Source: Echinostoma caproni
Lineage: Eukaryota > Platyhelminthes > Trematoda > Plagiorchiida > Echinostomatidae
Direction of reading: 5' to 3'
NCBI GenBank assembly: GCA_900618425.1
Contig: UZAN01042601.1
Coordinates: 1-45,153 of the forward strand
DNA length: 45,153 nt
Shown here one piece after another: positions 12,250-23,600 of this stretch. The position numbers and the translations under genes are program-made. Numbering within the stretch: the stretch's first letter is position 1; the number at the start of each line of letters is the position of its first letter. Under the pieces are notes generated by a model. It was not told where the DNA came from and did no database searches. It worked only from the letters and a program-made list of their open reading frames with translations.

Positions 12250-12520
12250 AAGCAAAAGCTCTATGTCATGAAACACGTCAAGTCTTCTGGACTAGACAAT
12301 GTGCCACCAGCCATTTTTAAAGACAGCGGTTACTCTCTCTCGAAGGTTTGCCAGACTGTTTTCGAAGTTCTCGGTGAAAGAAAGTGTACCCCATACATGA
12401 GAAGAACCCGTTGTTACACTCATATACAAGAATGGCTATCGCAACACCTATCCCAAACACAGGGGCATAAGTCTGATTCCTATAACGCCAAAGTGTAAGG
12501 CTTGGCAACCGAGCCAGTAA
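12250..12520 (+). mobile_element. RTE-like reverse-transcriptase fragment
   Basis: The frame from about 12268 reads KHVKSSGLDNVPPAIFKD, the degenerate form of the K-S-x-GxDxxPPxxxK block of non-LTR reverse transcriptases. After a frameshift near 12.40 kb it reads VVTLIYKNG and then HRGISLIPITPK, the NHRGISL-type block. Only these two adjacent blocks are present, with no catalytic xADD motif, so this is a short dead relic. The NHRGISL-type wording points to the RTE clade, which is common in trematodes. Confidence 0.7.
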
Positions 12521-13412
12521 TATTGTATCGTGAGTAATTGTATTTCACTGAACCTTTTTGGTTCATGGCGTTTTGTTTGCTTTGCCTTGAAGGTTTAACT
12601 TTAACCCCGACTCACGGAAGACCTGTCTGCCAGTCTTTCCTCGCATCCCTACTCGCAAAGCCTTGTATCGTCTCCAGCTGCGAGAACACGAACCGAGTGA
12701 TATCCTGTCGCGTGACTCTGTTCTCTCGGCTGCGCTGAGAGCTCGGAGTACAAGGGCATTAAATGCCGACATTCAGGGGCGGCTCTGAGAGCGAAGCAGC
12801 GGAGAATCTAGTGTAAACAGCCAATAGTGTAATAACATCTGCGAATCCTAAATGAAAAGCTGACTTGAAGTTCTTTCGGGACATATTTTTACTGCAACAC
12901 CGAAATGAGGAGCATGAAACCATTAATTAAAGTTCAATAAATCTGTCCAACTCGCGTTGTTTAAGATTATCTGTAATACCCAGTATATACGAGGATCAAG
13001 CATCGCAGACATAATCAAAATCGCACTGATAATCAGCTGCCGGAATCTTCCGACATAGAGAAGCAGAATGAAAGCTCTAGAAATAGTGGTTTGTATATGG
13101 AATTATTCAAGGCGTTTATATCTTATGTACAGCAGAATACCCCTGTTTCAAGCAGTATTGACGAATCGTAGTTCGAGGCTCTTCGGGATATGTGATTCCT
13201 GTTTATGCGAAATAGATTTTGATTAGTCCAGAAAACCGATATCCCATTAGTCGTTTTGAAATTGTTGCTTGTCTTCCTGACTGGTGTTGGATAAAATCAT
13301 TTCGAGGAGGCTTGGATTCTAGCTACGTGACCTTCAGGACAAACGACTTTTTACCCTGTCCGAGGATTCATCACCAGAAACATGGATCAGTCAATGATTT
13401 AGCGGATGCATG

Positions 13413-13451
<39 letters not shown>

Positions 13452-14290
13452 GTATATATACTGACGGCATATGATCAGCTATATGTCAAATAAGAACCAA
13501 ATATTAGTGCATCAAAATCCCATCCTGAAATGAAAAACCATAAAGACTCCAGCTTGTATAAGATTGAGTTTCCCGATATCCCAAAATCGTGGATCTCTAA
13601 CAAGATCAAGTACCATGGGTAGAAGCAGAAGCCTCAACGGATGCAACATTTACGGGATAATGTAGCACAGCAAATCAAATTGACCAGGCACTTTTGTGGT
13701 ACTCCTACATACATCCAGACCGAAGGACAGTACGTACGCACCACAACGCAGCTTCCAGACAATCATTCAGGAAACAGAGAATCTAACCAATGTGGGCCCA
13801 AGTAACTGCAATCGGACGAACAAACGGATCTCACAAAACCGTCTGGATAACGAAGAATGGGCAGCAAACGTGCGAAATTTTTGTTTTCTTTTCTGCTTAA
13901 ACTGACTGCACCTTCGATTCAATGAGTCGTCAGTCCGAGACAGGGATCGCTTTATTCAGGTCCGAGTACTATACTAATTATCGCAGTAACTTATTCTAGT
14001 CGTGGTGAGTATTCATTCATTTGGATGAATCACACTCCTCTTAATGTGCACCGAACTTCCGATACTCGCCCATGGATCATGGTGATATTGACTCTGAATG
14101 GAAACGTTAGGTCGAGTGGATTACTTTAAATTTAGAGACGAATATTCTAGGACTAGACTTGATACGACTGTTTAAAATCTCGTGGTTCTTTCGCCAAAAT
14201 GTCATTTTCAAAAGTAAAAGTGAAGCACTCTAAGTCCTATATCTCGTGATAGTGCTTCTTTGTACACTGTATNTGTATTAAGTGCGTGCA
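12521..14290. other. No gene seen; short repeats and a TA tract
   Basis: Both strands hold only short, unsupported open frames. A TA microsatellite at 13412-13460 inflates one of them. N at about 14273. Nothing else is recognisable. Confidence 0.5.
13412..13460. repeat. (TA)n microsatellite, imperfect
   Basis: TA repeats broken by CA and TG steps near 13439 and 13451. Confidence 0.9.
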
Positions 14291-14749
14291 ACATCTAAGA
14301 TCGTTTCAAGCGCTCACCTCCAACAATCCCAATCGCGCGACACCAGAAGCATGCGCGTGGGGACTGACCAATCACATGCACTCATCGGCACTGAATATGA
14401 GTGATGTCATATTTAACGCGATCGTAATTTGTTAGAAGTACGTTAAAATGTTATACACAATAAGTTGTGGAATTTATTGCGGTATGTTGACATTTCGCTG
14501 AGTTAAGTTCAGTTCTATTAACAATTTGCGAAATAAATAGACCGAGTGGCATGCACGCTGCTGGGTATTAGAGGCACTGGACAACAACTGGGGAGACGTG
14601 CATTACCAACTCCATCACGGTCTAAAACACAGCAATCTAAGTTGATTGGTGGATAGCGGTCCTTTCCTGAAGTGCTGCTGGAGCCAGTCTGGATATCTAA
14701 TGGATTACATGTGTGTATGGGACAACCGTGTATGCATCAGGGTTCGAAA

Positions 14750-15200
14750 CATCACACACTGACGTTAGATTTACAGCACTGTTGAAGATTGTTACCAAAA
14801 GGGGATAAAAAACTGTCTGATGATTCCAAAATTTCTGATTTGACAAGGCACGATAAACCATTTTCTATGCCTTTGCATGTTATTCGTCTGAATATCAAAT
14901 CCACATGTCTGAGTGTCACTTCAACTTGTCTTAGCATCATTTCAAGCTGACCGGTTGACCTTATCAGAGCTGCCAGGCTCATGTACTGTTCAAGCCTCTT
15001 AGCGATGGCTGGATGACCACCATGTAGCACAGATATCTCTACCTCTTGTTGAAGTGTGAGAGAGACGATCATGAGACGTGCTTCGGTCACACCCCAATTT
15101 CCATGGTGAATCTTGGTTATTTACCTTGCTAGTACACGTACGCGTCTGGTTGTGTGTTTGTCCCCCTACCTCTAAAAAGTCATACTGAGCCATAATGTGC
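14750..15200 (-). repeat. Unnamed dispersed repeat, copy 1 (minus)
   Basis: The reverse complement of this block aligns with 16220-16520 on the plus strand. Shared blocks in the same order include CAGACGCGTACGT, CATGGAA-TTGGGG, a TGCTA-A-GGTGG-CA-CC block, TCTGAT-AGGTCAAC, AGTTTGAAATGAT-type text and ATCTGGATTTGATA-type text. This copy keeps an open frame of 112 codons (14752-15090) with the segment HGGHPAIAKRLEQY and a leucine/arginine-rich helix-like stretch after it. I do not recognise the protein. A piece of a retroelement ORF is possible but not shown. Confidence 0.6.
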
Positions 15201-16219
15201 TGACATCATTGAATCATGCGCGGTCAACGCTGGAGCCATTGCTCACATCCATCGCATGATGCTGCAATAGAGTTTATGAACTACCTCTCAAGTGGCTGCG
15301 ATAAGACAACCATCGACCATGCGCGATCGATATAGGCATTATTGTTGACCAGATTCATATCCAGTTTGTGTGACGCTTGCGGATTTATTCCATCTCTGTG
15401 ATATCAAAACAGAGGCACCTTTAAGTGTTCAACAATCAAAATGACCGTTTGGCCATGTATCTGAAACGGAAGGAGATATCTCTATTCAACCAACTTCAAT
15501 AGAAAAAAACGCAACGGGGGCTGTCGAAATATACCATCCATTTCATTTCGTGGGTCCGAATCTGCGGTAATCGGAATAGTAGTGAATGTAGGAATACGAG
15601 AACCCGTGCTGTAATGCTCAAAACTGGATTTGCTCCAACCCGAACTGCGGACACCAATGAAGTATACGAGGAATTGTTAGCAGTAAGTGCTCATGTTTAT
15701 TGATAGAATTAGGGCGTGTTTTATAAAGGTAATAGGTCATATGATTGGTGGAAGGACCAACGGCCAAACACGTAACCGTTTGCGTCGACGCATCATATGT
15801 ACTAACTTGGACGTCATGTTCGCCCGGTGTACCATTGGCCGAGCTTCCTGAACGGCGATTGGACGACACGAAGCTGTACCTGGATTGCGGTCACGTAAGT
15901 CTGGATCACCACAGAATCCCACCGAGGAAACTGAACTTTTCACGATCTCAACATAGAATTTCATGATAGCTATGGAGTTTTACAAAGTAATTCGAAATTC
16001 AAAGATTGAAATATTTTTAAAAAATGCCCTCCTCTGAGTATGCATTCTGAATTTGATAATCATTACAGCTGAAATTGTATAGTCCCATTAAGACAACCGT
16101 GCCAGCGACAGGTATGAAAACCTACATATTATGGGTGTCATCTCAAAATGTGGGGTGTTAAATTATACGCTAAAGTGCGATTGATCTGGTAGTTATATCG
16201 AAACGCCGTGCTTCAAGTT

Positions 16220-16520
16220 GCTTTGATGAAGTAAAAACCGACATGAATGTAAAGCAAGATAATGGTACCACAGACAGACAGAGACGCGTACGTATGAACG
16301 GTCGAGATATGTCATGGAATTCGGGGCATGTGTGGTTGAGGGGGGTCGTCTTCCCCGCGCAGGAGGTTAAGAAATCTATGCTAAACGGTGGCCACCCGGA
16401 CATAGGTAAGAACAGTGGCTCTGATGAGGTCAACGGGACAGTTTGAAATGATACTGAGATAAACTGAAATGACACAGACATCTGGATTTGATACTCGAAC
16501 AATTGAATTGCCAAAGTAGT
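16220..16520 (+). repeat. Unnamed dispersed repeat, copy 2 (plus)
   Basis: Inverted partner of 14750-15200, about 1 kb away. It has lost part of the middle (roughly 20 bases after GGACATAGGTAAGAA) and its reading frame is broken. The 184-codon open frame on the opposite strand across it (16170-16724) is a chance antisense frame, since the conserved direction in copy 1 is the other one. Confidence 0.55.
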
Positions 16521-17146
16521 TTCAGTCCTGACTACGAAATGAAACAAATAACATCTCGTCAAACGAGCGAATGACGAAAGTGAGAGACTTGGCTCGCGGC
16601 ACATATTAGACCAGCATGTGTGAAAGATGATGTTGGTTATTGTCCTCGTAAAAAGTAAAGTGTGACGTGAGCAGTGGGTCCGATACAGAGCAGCAAATTT
16701 TTCACACGCACAAGGTTTGACCACACAACATTACACATATATAAACAAAATAAGCAGTTTTGCCGTGCACATTTGGGCACGTGGTACAATTAAAACGTTC
16801 CCTTGAGTACAAGTGTTTTCATTCCAGACATGTGCACTTGGTACAAAGTGACCGGTTGTATATAGATGTGCGTGTAAATGGATGGTTACAGACAGAGTAT
16901 CATGCTAATGTGGCGCGAAAAAAACAATCCTCCATAGTTCACTCACATTGTACACATGTTTGTATCACGGTTATGGAAACGGAGACCGATAAAAACAACA
17001 GTGGGCTCAGCTCTATTGGGTGCACTCAAACCGATCTGACTCATATCATGGTAGTGGTGTTATTAATACACGTGGCTATACCGTATCGCATTTTTCGGCC
17101 TTTGGATTCGCATCTCCTTTGCTCTATACGAAAGAAGCATTTTTAA

Positions 17147-17619
17147 AAATCATAAATATCGTTTGAGACCGGGACGAAGCAACAAAAAAGTGTAGCGTAC
17201 GAATTACAATAATTTCCCCGGTTTGAGTATTTCACTCAATGTTGTGATTAATCACAATTTCACTCACGGAGAACTGTGCCAGGAACGGGCTACCTTGTGA
17301 AGCAATGCGCATGAAAAGTAGATGACGGTGCCCGGTTGCATATGGTTACACTGCTTGACGGATCAAAGGTAGCCTAAACAAGTAGTTTATGTGAAGAAAT
17401 ATCCGACATGTTAAGTTTGTTCCAACCCGACAGTGAAGACGAACCATAATTTTGTGGAACTGTGGTAGACAATGTATTAAAAAAAATCACAACCATTCGG
17501 AATGGGGGTGGGCGTCCAAAATTTGGGGTAATTGAAACAACAAATAAACAAGTAAAAGGCGAAATAAATAGTGGAATTAAAAGGGATCGATAAAATCAGG
17601 ATTGGCCAAACGCGGTTCG
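17147..17619. other. Short intergenic stretch downstream of PPCS, nothing recognised
   Basis: A+T-rich sequence between the unnamed repeat region and the PPCS stop codon. It should hold the PPCS 3' UTR on the minus strand, but I could not pick a convincing minus-strand polyadenylation hexamer. Confidence 0.4.
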
Positions 17620-20600
17620 TCATTGCTCGAGCGTGGTGTGGATCGCGACAAGCCGGGTCACAAGCAGTTGTTCCAAATCTTCCGGGGTCTGGTGTGAATC
17701 GAGCGTGAGATGTTCCACGGTCAGTTCACGTCCTGCGTTCAGTCGATGCATGAGCCACACCTCACGGGACCGAGTGTCTAACTGGTTTGCCACGATCAGA
17801 TGCGAGCGATTGTTGAGCAGACGATTGGAAGCCACAGATAGCAACGTTTCGTGGTCCGTTTCAAGCTGAAACAAACAAAAAAAGCGACAGATGGTAATTT
17901 TTGCAACTATTGAAAAATTAGAGAGCGCCTTCGAATAGATGATAAATGAATTCTGATAAAAATAAGGGAGGAGTAATTTAGTAGGGATGGTCACTTGTGT
18001 TGCGCTTATATTATGCAGTTTCGTGCAAGATGTACGACATCGTACAACTAACGTATTTTTAAGATCTATAACTTTTCAACCTCAGGGGAATCCAAACAAT
18101 CGGGTGGTGGTGGGGCATTGGTTTGGTCGCTGTCACCGGTGTGCCTTGGACCCTATGGTCCGAGCCCTGCCACCACCAACCAACTTTGGTGGTAGACAGC
18201 TTTGCTGTCGTCCGGTTCAATACCACGCCTGAGCTAGCGGGGACCTATGTGATTCGCCACTCCAGGTCCCGGGGATTACATTACCGGTTTAATCACTGAA
18301 CAGCAGGTCCTAGTGACTACGGGGTTCGCCCCGTCTGCTGTTTATCAAACGGAAGTATGTAATAAAAAAAAGTAAAAATAACCCCACAAAGTGATTAGTG
18401 CTTCGGCCATCACATGCCACTGATTGGGCCGGTTCTATCCAAACCCTAGTCCAGTCGGAATGAATATATTTCTCCATTGAGTGAGTTCCGGAGGAAGGTT
18501 GAGAGTTTAGGCGGGGTAGGGTTTGACTGTTCGCCCTCAAGCCGGAAACATTAGGTCTGGTGACTGAGTGACGTTTTCAGACAAAAGTAAACGAACCCGG
18601 TGGTAATCGACCTCGGTCAACCGGGTAAAGAAAGGAATCACGTCAAGATGGATCGATAATTCGGTTACCGTAGTCAGACTTGAATGTTAGCATAATTCAT
18701 AGCCTGAGTGCATTTATTCCATTCTCTCTAATAATACTGCTTCTTTTAAGCCAAATGTAACTACCTAAAGACACGCGACAAGATGCTAAGCACTGAAACA
18801 CAGATACCGTGAACAAATTAAGCGTATTTCACCCGAATAGTGAGATAAAATTTGAACACATTTATTGGTTAGCAGCAATTGCATTTTGTCACTGTAATTC
18901 CCGGATTGAAAAAGGTATCCTATATAACATGCTCATGACAGTAACATCTACAGCTTCGCCTCTTGTAGCTCAGCTTGGTCGCATAGGTACTCACATCCTA
19001 GTCACCTCTTTTCACAGCCTGATTAACCCTGTGCGATCCTCATAGTTTAGTGGGTGATACAGGTGTTGAAAAGAATAATAGGATAATAAGAGTTGGAAAA
19101 ACCGATTGGGACCGGTTTCCAGATTTGATAAGCACTTGTTAGTCGTTATTTCTTCCAAAATTTGAGACTGAAAATACCGTATTACACGGATAACATGTTG
19201 AACGCCTATCCTCCTAAACAACCAAAGGCACACAATGTTGGTTTGGAACTAGACGCAAATGGAGTAAGTGAATGTCGTTGGACACGCTCCTTATTAGATC
19301 CCCAGCACACGCCTAGAGTAAAACACAATGCAGAAAACAAGACGTCTCATGTAAGTACGGGGGGGGGGGGGGTACACAATCACATGCAAATTCTTCAAAT
19401 TTGCAGGGTTTCTCGTTACCCGTTTCGTCTTTGAACCGGATGTGATGATAATTCGGATGAGCGGATCACAATCGGATGGGCAAACGACCATAAGGGACAC
19501 GGTAATGCCACAAATCATGTGTGTGTACAAGGAAGTGGGAGTGTGAGGATTCCTACTATGGCCAAGGTGTGACGCTTAGCCCGTTTAGTAGTTCATTCAT
19601 GGACCTAATGCAGGGGAACAAAACAAACCTGGGCACCTAATCAGGAACAGAGGACATTACCTATCCGCACTGCCGATGAAACCCAACTATATCCAACACA
19701 GCAGTCCAGTGCTTCCTAGCTTTCCGGTTTACGCTTCAAATGCTCCGTACAGGACGAAATTCATTATACGATCAAACCATAGTCTGCACTAACATAATCT
19801 ACTCTGATATAGAAACCAGTTTTAAAAATGACGTTTTATTAGCCATGGAAGATAAATCACTCGGAAACCAACCTTACTGGCTGGATTGTATTTTATTCGT
19901 AATGAATCTCATTTATGAAAAACAGGAACAAGCTATCTTGAAACTCAGGAGGAAACGGTAAATCGATCATCTCAACTGTTCAGTTCATGTGACCCCGGGG
20001 ACTTGTGTGTGCTAAGCAAAGATTGGTTAAATAAGAATAAAAGAAAATTACGCGCAAGGGTGCAAACACATTTGAGATTCACTCAACGAACTGATAACAA
20101 CTATTTAGACAAACACTACAATATATAGAGAGTGAAATGATGTTGGGAGGTTGGTAGACGGGATGCTTTACTACAACCTTAGTGTTACGAATTATTGAAC
20201 CCATGTTTGCGGGGATCGAGTGTTCAGCTACGAGAACTAGCGATCAAAGCCTTGGGAGTACCAAAGTATATGAGGCTCAGAATAGGATGTGACTAGGCCT
20301 GAATCACACGATATTCCTCGATATGTTCGCCTGCGCTCAGCAAAAAATGCTTGCCGTTTTTACAAACATTCCAGCCTGTAGTGTCCGGAGCACTCCAGCA
20401 CGTCTAGTTGTGAAGTTAATGTACGAATATGAAGCAGAAGCTGTTCTTTTCGGTTAAAATCCTCTTTCAGGCAAACAAAGTGAGTCAGGCAAGTAGATAC
20501 GATCTGATGAGGATAAAAAATGAGTTAGAACTAGTGAAGGGCTCGCGGCAATGTGAACAGCGCGGATCGTCATATACAAAAATCCGCTTGGAAGTCAGTA

Positions 20601-23600
20601 GATATGAAAATTAATGTATGTATGTTAAGACAAAATAGGGTTTCAGTTCACTTTTGTGCGCCGGTTTCGGTTGCCGTCTTTTGGCTGCCCATTGTGAGGA
20701 AAACCAGGAGAAAGACAGGAAGGTTGAAAGCAGAGTCGAAGAGAAAATTGCGAAATCCAGTGGACGAAAGCTGCAAAGAAACTGAGAACATGCACGAACG
20801 CCACTGTTTACTCAGCCATATCACTCAGTGTCCCTGACCATCAGTTACGATCATCCCGAGGTCCCCAGCCAGGGAGTCTAACGCAACCTATATGATCCAG
20901 TCGCCCGGTTAGGGTTGTCATATCCTCTTGCCAGGTCTTAGCTTGACCACCCTTGGCTTTATTCCACTCACTACCTGCCTCAGCGAACATCGCTCGCCGT
21001 GAGAATTTATTTGGTGACATGTGTAATACGTCCCAATCAACGTAATCTATGGAGATGGACCACTTGCTCCAGTGTGCGACCACGGTTACCTAAAACTGCG
21101 CCTAACCTCAAGATCGCTCGTCCGGCTGTCTCACCAAATTCGTGCAATGCTGCGTAGACAGCGGCGTTCAAACATCGATAGTATATATCTATTCTGCTTT
21201 CCTAATGGTCAAGTTTCTGTGCCGTATAGCAGAACTGGTCGAACTGCCGCGGCACACACTTGAGCCTTCGTCAACGACGTCTACGGAACATGGGCAAAAT
21301 GTGGCGAGGGCAAAAATTCGGCGAAGCAATTAGTTTCGTGGTGCAATTTTTTCGGTAACAAAGTTGATCAAATTTTCATTTTGAAGCAATCAAATATTCT
21401 ACGAGTGACTTGTGAGTTGTACTGAGAGCAAAAGAGATTGCAGAATCTATCTATAAATGACTTACTTTAAAACTGCAAAGGAATGCCAAAGGTGCCCATG
21501 AACACGCCAAATTGCGAAGCAATTTTGGCACGGGATAGAGATCTAAAACTAGACGAGCGTTCGGGGCATCTGTCTGCGAACGAATTTTGTGCAAAGGGCG
21601 ACGGTCATGAGGAATAAAGAAATCAGACACAGCAGCGGCCAAATAGCAGCAGAACAAACGATTCCGGTTGGCAGAGTCGTGGGTTTGAAACTGATCCAAG
21701 CGCTTGGTAATCCCACGCAGACCGACCAGATAATCTTCTACCGTCTCAAACGGGAGCAGCAGAAGACGCGATTCTGAGGCAGTATATAAATAAATGTAGC
21801 ACAATGAAAGGCCAAGGGATAGAATGAAACGCTTCGTGGGTCCTGGTGGGTGAATTGTTCTCAGTGTTACCTACTGAGGGTGTGGACTAAGTCGCTCCCT
21901 TTTCAGTGAAGAATTGAGAGCACTCTGTGGATCTTCGGAGTGCTTTAGCTGGAATTGGTATGTCATTACGTTAGGCTGGACAACCGAATGAACTCAGTGC
22001 TGATATTTAGCCAAATGTTGCGATGCAACAGTGTGCGCTGGACGTAGTGGGATTGTTTCTCGATCAAAAGCATATCTACGGGTAGTTATTTATGTTAGTG
22101 ATTCAATAAGCGTAGTTCCGTTTGGATTCTTACACGATGAAGATGATTGAGTGGTATTTGTTAAAAGTGCGCCAGCCAGTAGGACACTGGTGCAAAAGGT
22201 GCCAGTGCTGCACAATTTCTCACTTCACTGTAAGCTCTCCGGACAGCTTTTGTTAGATCACAGCGCTCTAGATTAAAAACAGAAATAAATAAATGATATT
22301 TTGTCACACACTACTGTGTGGTGAATAATAGAATGGGTCAGGAGGACCTACTGTTCGCTCATGAGAACCGAAAACATTAGAACCTGGACTTGGAGTGGCG
22401 AACCAAATAAGGCTGCACTAGCAGAGGATTTATTTTATGAACGCTACTTAACAAAATCACACGATTTTTCTCCTTAGTATATTTTTTTACACACTGGATT
22501 ACTCAAAGCTGTGTGCTCTTGTGAGGCACGTAAACGATCAACTGATTACGGTTTTCGCCGAGCACCATAGCTTGACCGAGAAAGCAGACAAATAGAACAC
22601 GATTACAAAACGGGCCGAGCTAGTCTTGTGACTGGTGAAATGATAAAGACGCAATCACATTGCTAGTATCATTCATCAGGCATTTGGCGACGTGGATCAA
22701 CGCCCAAAGGAATACGTCACACACATACAAACTGTCACCACAATTGAGACTGTAGTAGAACTGCATCGCCTGTCTGATAACCACACCCTGTTCTCTTCCA
22801 GCCTGAGACCGAAATCAACCACGCCCACGCACACACGCGCATACACAAACAGCCTTATCTACTACAGTAAGGTGAGATTAGTGAAGATCGATAATCGCCC
22901 TATCACGCAGAAGTGAAGTAAGACGACAACGCTTGGATATGATTGGAACGCAAAATGGAACAGACAACACAAGAGAGGACAACGATACATCACTGGCAAG
23001 GATTTTAAACCGAAAAAAATGTGATAGCACCAGCACACGAGGAGGAAATATGGCATTGGAGTAAGAGAAAGATATTAAGCTGATCAGCTGACCTCAGGAA
23101 TGAAGTTTCACATGATTGTGGGAGACAAAACAAATGTAATGAAAAATATGGAAATCTCACGAAGGAGACAGGGAAGTAAGGGACAAATGAAGACCGAGAC
23201 AATTGGTGAAGAAACAGGAGTACGTGAAAATAGAAATCAATCACAGATATAAGTAGTCATTAGAAAAAAACTGAAAAGGGATGACACCCTTTGAAAAAGT
23301 CACGTAGAATTTTACGAGGCACATCTGATCACAGGAGTGAAACATTCATGTAGATTTCCTCAATCTCCGCCTTCGCGTAAAGCAAAGCATTTTCAGAATT
23401 ACGAGTTCTCAATGATGTTAGCAAAGGAGTATTTATATGTCCATCAACAAGGAAACAAATCAAGTTTCTTTAGAGAAATCAAGGAATGCGATGGTAAAAA
23501 GATTGAGTTTGCACCAAAAAAGGACAAACTCACCAACAACCATGCACGTCAGATGTACTTCCATGAGGATGGCGTACTAAAGCAGAGAACTGATTCACAA

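Noticed and set aside
16421..16450. CTGATGAG followed by a possible stem and GAAA, hammerhead-like
   Set aside because: GAAA is not directly after the stem and stems I and III are missing. The same holds for CTGATGAG at about 20504.
16170..16724. 184-codon open frame on the minus strand
   Set aside because: It is antisense to a repeat whose conserved direction is the other strand; no motif and no splice support.
18955..19010. TGTAGCTCAGCTTGGTCGC, resembling a tRNA A box
   Set aside because: No B box at the proper distance and no acceptor stem.
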